Translations under genes and position numbers: made by a program | Assembly: GCA_036435485.1 (NCBI GenBank) | Contig: CM071596.1 | Span: 61,367,001 to 61,431,000, forward strand | Length of the DNA stretch: 64,000 bases | Direction: 5' to 3' | Origin: Saposhnikovia divaricata | Lineage: Eukaryota; Streptophyta; Magnoliopsida; Apiales; Apiaceae | The notes under the pieces: model-generated | What the model was told of the DNA's origin: nothing | Database searches by the model: none | Seen by the model: the letters and a program-made list of their open reading frames with translations, nothing else | Shown: positions 31,102-42,013 of the stretch, piece after piece | How positions within the stretch are numbered: the first letter of the stretch is position 1 | Layout of the letters: every line of letters starts with the position of its first letter

Positions 31102-33981
31102 ACTGTATGTATATATGCATGTGGGTTTGATTCATTTATGACATGCAGGCCTTGAAAACTATTGAATCTATGTTTAAATGATTATTTGGTGTTAGATAAG
31201 TGTTAAAAACCGAGTTTTGTAGAGTTTGGTATGTGTTCTTGAGTTTTGGGTAAAACCCTCGTCGCCGATGATGGTGTTTTCCGGCGAGAGTTGGCCGGAG
31301 ATGTTCGGTTGTTGGCTGAGTAGCAGTATTAGTTCATTAGGAATGATAATTGTTAGATTAAACTGATTGCATATGACGATTTTGTAAGCTTTGGTATTAA
31401 TTTGAAATTTTTGAATTAATTAAATTAGGAAATAATTGTTTAGATTGTTATATGCTTGATTCTTGATTCTTGAAAGTGTTCTTGATGATTAAAAGATAAT
31501 AATCAGTTGAATAATTGTGTGTATGTGATTTGTAGATTTTATAAAGAGGAGATTCGAATTTTTATATATTAATTCAAATTATTCGAATTTTCACAATTAT
31601 AAATAGTAACCTAAAAATTTATTTTATGATTATGTAGATGAATTTGATAATATGATTTATGTGATTTCCAGAAAGTATATGAGCTAAGTATTCGAATTTT
31701 TAGATTAAAAGGTTGGTTAAATGATTCGGTGATATAATACATGTAATTTAGTAATATTATTCGATAATTGATTAAAATGATATATTGATACTAGTTGAGT
31801 TGATGATTTCGAATGTGGGATAAGTGGTATATTTATAAGTGGTTATAATATATATAAATCCATTGGGAAGTGTAGGTGGATCTTAAATCCATCATAGGAA
31901 TTTGATTGTGAATTTGAGTCGAATATCTTCCAACGGGATAGTCTATATTATAGAGGAAACTCTGCCCGATTTTCGGAAAATTATAAATAGTAAAATGTAA
32001 ACCAGAATAGCATGATTGCTTATGAGTTAGGATTATCTGCTAAAGTGTATAAAAGGCTTTTGTGGAATGCATGTGATATGTGCTAAGTGTTTAAATGATT
32101 ATTTGTTTACAAGGTGGTTTTGTGTACTATCAGGTACGTATGATATATGATAAGTATAATGCATTATAAGAAGCGATTGGGTAGATTAGGATTAGACGAT
32201 TTAGAAGTATAGTATTCTAAAGTAGAGATATGGTTTATGTAGATAAGAAGGACGTAGGACCTAGCGATAAAGGAAAGGCTACGGTCGAGTACCAGTGACT
32301 GAGCTGTTAGATGTTGCATTCTACCGGAGGCAAGTAACTCTATCTTTCCTCTAAAAGTTTATATTATTGAAACTGCCATATCTTGTTGATTCAAGCATGT
32401 CTATCTTATACCATGTTGATCATACTCCTGTTATAAACTTACCTTTGCATGTATCCAAAATCTTTATTGATAAACCCTGGTTCAACACATGTAAACCTTA
32501 GACCAGCATAATTCTTTTTAATTGCTTCTTGACCATACTGTCACCCAGAGTTAAACAATACTAATTCTTTTTAATTGCTTCTTGACCATATATGTCCTAC
32601 AGTTTGCTATAATCATATCATATTGACTGACCGATAAACCAGTATTCTACTTGACCTATGTCCGTGTCCAGTTTAACCTATGTTGACCCTAAAACACATA
32701 AACTTCATCGTGAGCTAAACACTGATCCAAGAACTTAATTTTCCCTTAACAATATACTTTAAACTTGAAATCTGATCAATTACCTTGATGCCTTTGAGTC
32801 CACATCTTCTTGATTCAGACTTGTATCCCTATTTCATTGATATCAGAAAAACTTAGTCAAACCCTTTGACTTTTATCATTGCAAATCAAAATAAGTTGTT
32901 TTCTTAAAATACTTTGAGGTTACTTAGATTGGGCTGATTTGTTATCAGAGAGTCAAATGTACTTCGAAGTAAAGGTTTTTGAAAAGATTAAGTATTAAAA
33001 TGTTTTATAAAGTTAAGAAGAGTTTTGCAAAGCTTAATGTTTTAAAATGAGATTTTTTATAAAATGTTAGGAACTCTGTCTAAATGGTTTCCACAGATTC
33101 CTGACGATTGGAGAGACGGGGTGAACGGGTAATGCTGGTTCCGTCGGTTTGAGTATGTATTAGTGTAGTTCTGGTCTGTCCAGTTCGACACCTTTATAGG
33201 CCAATGTGTTGCCTCTTGGGAACCCAAGCTATCCTAATGAAAGGAAATGATGGCCAGAGGGACTTTGTGTCCGGTATGGGGACTTTATGGGCTGATCACC
33301 CGTATTGTCTATTATGAAATAAAAACCTCCAATCCGTTTTCTTAAAGTGATGATTACTTTTTATTTACCATGAAATGAAATTGGTTTACCGATTGAAATG
33401 TCAATTACTTTACACAGTTTTGAAATATCTATTGCTATCCCGATTGAAATGTCAATTACTTTACACAGTTTTGAAATATTTATGTCATATTTTGAATTAC
33501 TGTCATCTTCTGCGATACCCTGTTATATTGTATTCAGTTGAGATCTTTAATTACTGCTGAGCGATGGCTCATTATTATTTTGTCTAACCCTTTTGACAGT
33601 AATCTAAGAATCATGGTTCGTACAATCCAAACCGCAAGGAAGCGCACTTACCGTGGCCCTGAGTTGGTCCGTTTTGAGATAGCTCCCGAGGTAGATGCAA
33701 TAACAGCTCAGTGAGGAGATCTTTAGTTAGTTATGAGAACTGGCAGTAGAACTTTTGAGAACTTTGGGTTTGTAATAATAATATATTTTGAATTCAGGTT
33801 TGTATCAATAATTAGTTAGACGATGGCTTGCTTGTTGCATACCATTACCTGTGAAAGATCTTGGATAGTAGTGTTGGGGCCAGTCAGCATGTTATATTTA
33901 TGTATTTTATTTTAGGTTGTTTGCATCTAGATATGTGTCAGTTATTCTCCGATCTAGGCCCCTGATCGGGAGGGCGTCACA
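30161..33981 (+). mobile_element. Solo-LTR-like insertion (3.8 kb) inside D1 gag
   Basis: The insertion is flanked by TGTAT at 30156-30160 and 33982-33986. It begins TATAACGACCTAGAATTTT and ends GGGAGGGCGTCACA, a pairing like the TGTAACGACC...GTTACA ends of plant Ty3/Gypsy LTRs (first G mutated to A). It carries no gag or pol; a 33-codon frame at 33615-33713 (MVRTIQTARKRTYRGPELVR) is the only coding-like piece. It contains a (TA)n microsatellite (about 31050-31098), a 68-bp tandem duplication near 32505-32610 and a 53-bp one near 33385-33485. Best read as a solo LTR of a Gypsy element with very long LTRs (Tekay-like is my guess). Confidence 0.75.
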
Positions 33982-33986
33982 TGTAT

Positions 33987-34966
33987 GATAGATTTCTTAC
34001 ACTGCTAAACAATCTATCTCTTGTTGGCAAAGAGTATGATCCAGAGGATTCAAATACCAAGTTTCTAAGAGCCCTGCCTGAGGAGTGGGATACTCAAGCC
34101 TCAACCATTAGGCATCAGTATGATTTGAAAATGTTGTCTCTTGATGAAGTCTATGGAATGCTGAGAACCTATGATCTTGAGGTTCAACAAAGAAAGAATA
34201 AGAAGAATGTCAAGGCAAAGTCTGTTGCTTTGAATGTGGAATCAAAATCAAAGGGAAAAGCTGAGGAGGTTTCTAGCAGGAAGAGTAGAGTTGTAGAGTC
34301 AATTCCTGATGACTCATCATCAAATACTGATGCTAGGTCTAATTCTGATACTGATGATGACTCTACTGATTCTGACATGATGGAGATGGTTGCTATGATA
34401 GTCAAGGGCTTCAAGAAGATGAAGTTCAGAAAGGCTAGGAAGCAAGGAAAGTTCCAAAAGAAAACCTTCAATGCTGACAAGGACAGGTACAAGAAGAAAG
34501 AAGACAAAAGCGGAAAATTTGACAAGTCAAAAGTCAGATGCTACAATTGTGATGGAATGGGTCACTTTGCAACTAGGTGCAAGAAGGCCAAAGCTAGAGC
34601 TCTCATTTCATCAAGCAAGGATTGGATGGACTCTTCCTCTGAATCTGAAGAAGAGAAGGAGAATTATGCATTGATGGCTAATACTGATGAAACTGCTGCT
34701 GCTGATAATAATGTATCTGAAACTTTGTTTGATTTTGATACTAATAATATCTCTGAGTTAAGATCATTTCTAAAATCTCTGCATATTAGCTTTAGAAGTC
34801 AATCTCTTGAATATTCTAGAATAAAATCTGAAATGGCAGAGGTGGCTAAGAGAAATTATCATCTAGAAGCTGAGTTACTTTTCTTGCAAGAGGTACAAAC
34901 AGAATGTGATAATGCTAAGCACATGAAACTAGAAATAGAGTTTAGATGTATTGAACTTGAAAAATA
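33987..34966 (+). pseudogene. gag: D1 gag, C-terminal part with zinc knuckle
   Basis: Resumes at DRFLTLLNNLSLVGKEY in the same frame as 30160. Contains the capsid C-terminal half, an acidic DSDTDDDSTDSDMMEM stretch, a basic region and the zinc knuckle CYNCDGMGHFATRC (C-x2-C-x4-H-x4-C) for RNA binding. It ends in a coiled-coil-like region at the TAA at 34965, which by comparison with the following residues is a mutated codon. Confidence 0.88.
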
Positions 34967-35922
34967 ACTTGAGGATACTAAAGAGAAACTCAGAACCTGG
35001 ACACACGCTGGAAAGAAAACTCATGGCATTATCATTGACAAAAATTGGAAAGAGTGTCTAAGCTATAAGCCAGAGAATGAGAAAAAAGAATAAAGGTAAA
35101 GTTATTACTGCTGAAACAACAGAACAACAGAACCAGGAAGAGTTGTTGTGAATGAGTCAACAAATCCAAAAACCTACAGATATGTTACAGACAGAACAAA
35201 AACTGAATTAAAACCTGTTAATTATGTGTATCCAGAAAATCCCAAATCTACTTCAGAAAACGGATCTACTTCTACACAAAATTCTGAGTCTAGAATTGTC
35301 AAAAACAAAAATGTAGGACTTTTGTCTAAGAAACAACTGAGAGACAGAATCTATGAAGTAACAGACAAAAAGAAAGTTTCTACTGCTAAATAGAACAGGA
35401 ATGGTAAAGTTGGAATAAACAAAGAGAATAATTATAAGTATATTCCAAATGCACCAAGGAAAGTATGTTTTAACTGTGGTAACTCTAATCATCTTGCTAT
35501 TGATTGCAGGAAGAGTAAAAAGAAGGCTACTATAATTCCTAAGTCTGACATTAAGAATAGATCAGTATTTTATAAACCACAGAATCCGTAATTTCATTGT
35601 GGTAGTAAATGGCATTCTATTTATACATGTGAAGAATACCATAGTTTGTACTACAATTTTTATGATCCATTGCCAAAGTTTAATAGAAGTGCAAATTCTG
35701 GTAAAACAAAGAATGTGAATTTTAAGCATGCATCTGTTAAATTTGATAATTACAAGGCAAATTCTGATGGATTCAATCCTAAAGAAAATTCTTTTGTTAA
35801 GAAGTCTTCTGCTGCTAAAAATGTTAAATTGCATGCAAAAAGAACCCAACAAGTGTGGGTTCTTAAAAATTCTAACTTAGTTCTTTGTGGTTCTGATTGC
35901 AGGGTAAAAAGAAAAATATGTT
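34967..35922 (+). pseudogene. D1 gag distal region with second zinc-finger pair, frameshifted
   Basis: Continues the Gag polyprotein (LEDTKEKLRTWTHAGKKTH), shifts frame near 35090 and again later, and includes VCFNCGNSNHLAIDC (zinc knuckle) and a degenerate second one (HCGSKWHSIYTCEEYH, first Cys codon lost to a stop near 35589). D2 preserves both fingers. The frame ends at TAG 35920-35922, overlapping the start of the pol frame. Confidence 0.8.
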
Positions 35923-36484
35923 AGTCATGGATAGTGGATGCTTTGTACACATGACAGGAAACAAAACCTTGCTGTCAGGATTTGAAGAGAAGGCTGGCCC
36001 AACTTTGTCTTATGGAGATGGCAACATTGGACAAACTTTGGGATATGGCAATATAATCATTGGAAATGTCATCATTGAAAAAGTAGCTCTGGTGAAGGGA
36101 CTCAAACACAATCTGTTAAGTGTTAGTCAAATTACAGACCGAGGTTATCATGTCAAATTTTATGATACTCATTTTGAAGTGATCAGCAAGGCATCAGGGA
36201 AGTTTGCATTAACTGGTCAAAGGCATGGTAACATATATGACGCTAACATCTACACCAATACTGATGGTTCATCTACTTGTCTTATCAGTAAAGCTTCTGT
36301 AGATGATAGTTGGAATTGGCACAAGAAGCTTTCTCATCTCAACTTCAACAACATCAATGAGTTGGTTAAGAAAAATTTGGTAAGAGGATTACCAAAGCCA
36401 TTGTATACTCCTGATGGACTCTGTGATGCTTGTCAGAAGGCTAAACAGAGAAGGACATCATTCAAGAGTAAAACAGAATTCTGA
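35897..36484 (+). pseudogene. pol: D1 protease and GAG-pre-integrase
   Basis: No ATG opens this frame. It begins right after an in-frame TGA at 35894, so it is reached from gag by a frame change or splicing. LVMDSGCFVHMTGN carries the aspartic protease D-S-G triad motif. WNWHKKLSHLNFNNINEL and CDACQKAKQ form the His/Cys zinc site ahead of integrase. The frame stops at TGA 36482; D2 reads through here. Confidence 0.85.
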
Positions 36485-36990
36485 ATTGATGAACCATATC
36501 ACATGGTTCATCCTGACTTGTTTGGACCAGTCAACATAATGCCCATCAGTAAGAAAAGGTATACTCTAGTCATTGTTGATGAATATACTAGATTTACCTG
36601 GGTGTATTTTCTGCACAGAAAAGATGAAACAGCTGAGATACTTTTGGATCATGTGAGACTCATTGAAACTGGCACAAAGTACAAAGTCAAGATTCTGAGA
36701 AGTGACAATGAAACTGAATTCAAGAATTCAGCAATGGAAGAGTTCTGCAAGTACAAAGGAATAGTTCAATAATTCTCTGCTCCTGGCACACCCCAGCAAA
36801 ATGGAGTGGTTGAAAGAAAGAACAGAACTCTTATTGAAGATGGCAGAACTATGTTGGAGGAAGCTAAACTACCTACATATTTCTCGGCAGAAGCAGTCAA
36901 CACAGCATGTTACACTCAGAACATTACACTGATAAACAGACATGGTGTAACCCCTTATCAACGATTAAGGAAAAGAAGCCAAGTCTGAAG
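36485..36990 (+). pseudogene. pol: D1 integrase core
   Basis: HPDLFGP, RSDNETEF and QNGVVERKN carry the catalytic D, D and E of the retroviral-type integrase (D-D-35-E). The usual G after the second Asp-Asn is changed to E. A TAA stop at 36770 (CAA in D2) and a frameshift near 36965 interrupt it. Confidence 0.85.
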
Positions 36991-39192
36991 CATTTACATG
37001 TATTTGGCTGCAAGTGCTTTGTTCTAAGACCTCATCCTGAACAGCTAGGAAAGTTTGAGACTAAAGTTGATGAAGGCATGTTTATCTGCTATCCAACAAC
37101 AAAAGCCTTTAAAGTCTACAATCTAAGAACAAAGACAGTCATGGAGTCTATCAATGTATCTTTTGATGATAAAAAGATAACAGGAATAGCTGAAGACTCA
37201 CATGACATTTTGGTTTTTACAAATGAAGCTACCAAGAATTCTGATGAAATTATGTCAGATACTGAAACACCATCAGATCCTGACAATTCTCTCATTCTTG
37301 ATGAAACACAAATTATTGATGGTGATGCAATTGTTGAGGGGGAGCAACAGCAAGAGACCATCAACTCAGAAAAAACTCAAACATCAGGAGGAGATTCATC
37401 AGAAACAAATTCAAGTGATAATTCTGACAGCATATCAGAAAGACATAGCACTATCTCAGGGGGAGCTTCTAGCAATTCTAGTTCTTTTGAAGATAACACC
37501 AATCCAGGGGGAGCATCCAGCACAAGAAATTACTTACCACCAGCAAGGAAATGGACTAAAAGCCATACTCCTGATTTAATTATTGGGAATCCAGATGCAG
37601 GTGTTAAAACCAGAAGTGCCACTCATAATGAATGTCTTTATCACAACTTTCTATCAAAGGAGGAGCCTAAGAAAGTTGAAGATGCACTTAAGGATACCGA
37701 TTGGGCTACAGCTATGCAAGAAGAACTAAATGAATTTGAAAGAAATGAAGTCTGGAAACTAGTACCAAGGCCAAAGGGTAGGTCAATTGTGGGCACAAGA
37801 TGGGTGTTCAGAAATAAGACAGATTCAGATGGCACAATTGTAAGGAATAAAGCAAGACTAGTTGCAAAGGGGTATTCTCAACAGGAAGGAATAGACTATG
37901 ATGAGACTTTTGCTCCAGTTGCAAGGCTAGAAGCCATCAGAATTTTTCTGGCATATGCAGCCCACAAGAAATTCAAGGTTTTCAAGATGGATGTGAAAAG
38001 TGCTTTTCTAAATGGAGAATTGGAAGAGGAGGTATATGTTGAACAACCTCCTGGCTTCATTGATCCTAAATATCCAAATTATGTCTATAGACTGGATAAA
38101 GCACTTTATGGATTAAAGCAAGCTCCAAGAGCCTGGTATGAAACATTGGCTCAATTCTTACTGGAAAGTGGATTCAAAAGAGGTACAATTGATAAAACCT
38201 TGTTTTACTTGAATCATGGTAAGGATTTGCTGTTAGTTCAAATTTATGTTGATGATATCATTTTTGGGTCAACTAACTCCAAATTGTGTGAGAAGTTTTC
38301 AAAGCAAATGCAGTCTAGATATCAAATGAGCATGATGGGGGAAATGAGCTATTTCTTAGGTCTGCAAGTTAAATAGACTGATGATGGGATTTTTATCAAT
38401 CAGTCAAAGTACATAAAGAATCTATTGAAAAAGTTTAACATGCAAGACAGTACTACTGCTTCAACTCCCATAGCTACAGCTACTAAGCTTGATCCTGATC
38501 AAGGTATTGAGGTAGATGTAACTAACTACAGAGGTATGATTGGCTCACTTCTGTATCTAACTGCTAGTAGACCATATATCATGTATGTAACCTGTCTATG
38601 TGCAAGATTTCAGGCAAATCCTAGGGAACCACATCTCATTGCAGTAAAAAGGATTTTCAGATACTTGAAAGGCACTCCGTCTCTTGGCCTTTGGTATGCT
38701 AGAGAGTCTGATCTTAGTTTATATGGATACTCAGATGCTGATTTTTCAGGCTGCAAAATAAACAGGAAAAGTACTTCAGGCAGTTTTCAGTTTCTTAGAG
38801 GAAGACTAGTTTCCTGGTTCAGTAAAAAACAAAAGTCAATCTCTACATCAACTACAGAAGCTGAGTACATTGCTGCTGGAAGCTGTTGTGCTCAGATAAT
38901 GTGGATGAGAAATCAGCTAATGGACTATGGTTTGTCATATTCAAAAATACCTATCTATTGTGATAACCAAAGTGCTATTGCTATGACAGAAAATCTAGTA
39001 CAACATTCTCTTACTAAGCATATCAGTATCAGATATCATTTTATAAGAGAGCAAGTAATGGAAGGGACAATTGAGTTACACTTTGTTCCTACTGATCAAC
39101 AGCTAGCTGATATATTCACCAAGCCACTTCCTGAAGCTACTTTTACAAAATTGGTGAATGAATTAGAAATGGTGAACTATGAGAGTTTCTGA
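36991..39192 (+). pseudogene. pol: D1 integrase tail, reverse transcriptase and RNase H
   Basis: From SLKHLHVFGCKCFV the frame runs through an acidic, Q/S-rich linker (about 37200-37540) to the RT domain: WVFRNKTDSDG, RLVAKGYSQ, DYDETFAPVAR, MDVKSAFLNG, YGLKQAPRAWY and the active site YVDD (about 38245-38256). A TAG at 38374 breaks it. RNase H follows with SDADFSGCK, TSTTEAEYIA, CDNQSAI and ADIFTKPL, ending at the TGA at 39190. RT copies the RNA and RNase H degrades it. Confidence 0.9.
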
Positions 39193-39684
39193 GAACAAAG
39201 GGAGACCAAATACTGATGAACATCGAATCCTGATGCATAGCGAATCCTGACTCTAGTCAAACATCGAATCCTGATGCGATGGTTCTATTATCAGTACAAC
39301 TTTCAGAATCTAAGTACTCTTTATTGTTCTTCTTCCTGATTTATTTGTGGTTATTTGTTAATGAACTTGTTAATAATTTGATTACTTTAATTAGTTCTCA
39401 TGTTCACTTCTTTGTTTTAATTCTTGGAAGAACAGTTCAATAACATTAAATATGCAGAACAAATTGAATGAGATTAGAGAAACAAAGCTTTTCATTAATA
39501 ATAAGAAAGAGATTACATGGAAATATTACATATTTTGCTTTCTCTATCTACTAATCTATTCAACAGCACAAGAAAAAGTGAAGTTTAAACCACACCATTG
39601 AGAGCAGCTATCCCAGATCCTATCTTTGCCACTTTGTTTGGGTGGAAGTCGAAAGTGATAAGGTTATTTTTGCTGACATATTCA
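39193..39684. other. Spacer between D1 pol and the antisense ORF
   Basis: No frame. Short repeats of catcgaatcctgatg occur at about 39220, 39243 and 39263 just after the RNase H stop. Confidence 0.5.
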
Positions 39685-39942
39685 TTAACAATGGTTGGTG
39701 GAGTTGGATGAGGATGCCTTAGAGGAAAGCCATGCAAATGTTGGTTGGAGAGCAAGATCAATGTCGATCACTTTTGCAAGTCTTTCCATCTCGATCTCTT
39801 CAAGACTGGCATCCATCTGCAGCCATAAAGTTTCAAGTTGCCTTTCCCAGTCAAAGGCATCAAACTCTTCACGAGTATAACTGAAAATATCTCTCTTCTC
39901 TACAAGATGAAGATTCTTTTCTTTGATGGTAAGGTTAGACAT
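39685..39942 (-). CDS. Antisense ORF in D1, 85 codons, unknown function
   Basis: The minus-strand ATG at 39940-39942 opens a frame encoding MSNLTIKEKNLHLVEKRDIF, then SYTREEFDAFDWERQLETLW and EEIEMERLAKVIDID. It is acidic, probably helical, without membrane segment or signal peptide. A TATA-like box (TCTATTTA on the minus strand, 40031-40038) lies about 90 bp upstream, followed by a pyrimidine-rich leader. It runs opposite to pol, between RNase H and the additional ORF. D2 has lost this region by deletion, so I cannot test conservation here. Antisense ORFs are known from some plant LTR elements; I do not recognise this one. Confidence 0.55.
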   Translation of the reverse strand: MSNLTIKEKNLHLVEKRDIFSYTREEFDAFDWERQLETLWLQMDASLEEIEMERLAKVIDIDLALQPTFAWLSSKASSSNSTNHC

Positions 39943-40434
39943 CTTTTTATTAAGGTGTTTTCTGTGAAGGGTTTTTGATTTTCAGGAGAGAATGAAGGGT
40001 TAAAGAGTTAGTGGACATGTCTTGTTGTGTTAAATAGAGGTGGGAGACGAACGAGGACATGAAACGATTCATATTCTGGTTTTTATTGGTACCAGGTATT
40101 TTTAGATTGTGATATTTGATTTCTTTAATTAAAATCATTTCCATATTTCTCATCATTATCACAGTTGTATTTCTTAATTAAAAACACGGGCGCGTGTTTT
40201 TCACTCACAGAAACATATAGATACACATTGTAAAACGTGTCGCGTGAAGTTATCACCACTCTCTCATATCAATTAGTCCACTACTCATGTTTGCACAAAT
40301 CATACACTGACACCTGTATTTGAGAAATTGTTTGCCTTGTCTAAAATCAATTTATTTTTCTAAATTGTACGCTATTCTCAAAACTATCAGTATTGCCTTT
40401 TCTCTCCATCTCTGTGTGAACAGTCTCAACTATA
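39943..40434. other. Divergent leader/promoter region between antisense ORF and additional ORF of D1
   Basis: About 490 bp separating two divergently oriented starts. The left part has the TATA-like box for the minus strand. The right part (40260-40430) is pyrimidine-rich (cactctctcata, ttttctctccatctctgtg), resembling a 5' UTR for the plus-strand ORF. It may act as a bidirectional internal promoter (inference). Confidence 0.45.
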
Positions 40435-42010
40435 ATGGACACTTCATCATTCGTAAACAATAAGGTTGTTATCAATGGTTTCACTTTTGCTCCTAACAAT
40501 TATGTTGTTGTTCTTGATCATCAGGAACTGTCGAATGATTTTCATATCATTCAAGATTTCTTGGCAACAAGTCCAATTAATTATGCTCTAACCCAACCTG
40601 CAAAAGTCTCTTTCAAGTGTGTTATGCAGGTTTGGAATACTGCTATCTTTGGCAACTGTGAACCATCAGGAAAATCAAACTTGACCTTTAAATACAATGG
40701 TGTTACACATCATGTAACTCCAGAAGTTGTAGTTGAAGCGCTAAAATTTCCATCTCTAAATGGTAAGTCTCCAGCAAAAATTTCTGATACTACTCTTCTG
40801 GAATATGCTACAAGTTTGGGCTACAATGGATAACCAAAGAAGTTTGGAGATCTGTTCAGAACCAAGCTAAAGAAGGAATGGAATTTCTTCTTTGACACCA
40901 TCAGTACATGCTTCTTGAACAAAGTTTCTAACTTTGATGCACTACCTTCTGCTTCAGTTCACATTGGGTATTCTCTAATCCATGAAACTTTATTTGATTA
41001 TGGGTCATTCATTCTAAAAGCATTAAGTGCTAGAAAAACACATAAATGTGGTTATGTCTGTTTTATTAGATTCTTTCAATTGATATTATCTCACTTATGC
41101 CCCAATGTTGAGTTTGAAAATGATACAGTGTTGCCTATATTCAAAATTTCTAAGAATAACATCAAAAATTTGGAAAAATGTGATAAGGTAAACAATCTTG
41201 AAGGCAATGCTATTATTCCTAATGAGGTCATGCTTCTTTTAAAAAAGAGAAAGCCTACTCATTATGGATCAATTACTGATGGTCCTGGACCTATTTCTGG
41301 TGCTATGAGACAAGACAACACACATTCTGTTTCTGACCAAAGCACACAACCCAAACACTCATCAAACAGTCAACCACCTCAGGTGTCTTACAAAAGGCAT
41401 CAGTTATAAAATCTAAGAAATCGGCTAGATCTGATGTGTCTGGAAGGCAATCAGGATCAAAGGATTTCTCCACTCCAACCCTCACTCAAAAGAAGTCACA
41501 AGGGGGTGAAAAAGGGGTCCTGGTTTTGAAGAAACCTGTTTCTAAGGTTGATGAATCTTCAATTGAAATAGGAGTGTATAAAGAAACAAGAGAGAAGAGG
41601 AAATTTTGTCAGAAGGGGGATTCTGATTCTGGTGATGATACAGTATCATTATCAGTTATGTTGAAGAAAAAGGAAATTGATGTTGTCGTTCCTGAAGAAT
41701 TGGCTGTCTCTGAAAAGCCAAAGAAAAGAAGGAGGATAATCAACAAGAGCAAATTTTTCATTCCTATGGAAAAACAGAATCTTGATAATGATTTAGAGAC
41801 CATTCCTGAAGTCTCTACCAATCCAGACAATTCATCAGTTCCTGACACAACTGTCAATCTTGACACCTCTACTACTGATAATTCACCTATGAAGACTGTT
41901 GAGATTTCTAATTCTCCAGCACCTGCTTTTCCAAAAAGAAGAATCATTGAGATGTCGGTAGAAGAAGCAAATGCTATTGCTGCTCACATTGTCTTGCACC
42001 ATCACCACTT
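40435..42010 (+). pseudogene. D1 additional ORF, N-terminal globular region and basic linker
   Basis: The ATG at 40435 starts MDTSSFVNNKVVINGFTF. The domain reads FLATSPINYALTQPAK, VSFKCVMQVWNTAIFG, YNGVTHHVTPEVVVEALKF and SLGYNG, then after a TAA at 40831 continues with PKKFGDLFRTKLKKEWNFFFD and RKTHKCGYVCFIRFFQLIL. A frameshift near 41405 leads to a Lys/Ser-rich stretch (EKPKKRRRIINKSKF, a nuclear-signal-like run) to about 42010. The pattern of a FLxxSxIxYAL start and an EWxFxF-x-I-x-x-C core is shared by unnamed proteins in other asterid Copia elements as far as I remember. No known catalytic motif; not an envelope protein. Confidence 0.65.
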
Positions 42011-42013
42011 CTA

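Noticed and set aside
34184..34525. Minus-strand frame of 113 codons opposite D1 gag
   Set aside because: Reverse of the acidic Asp/Ser-rich gag segment; the same shadow appears opposite D2 gag at 58311-58577.
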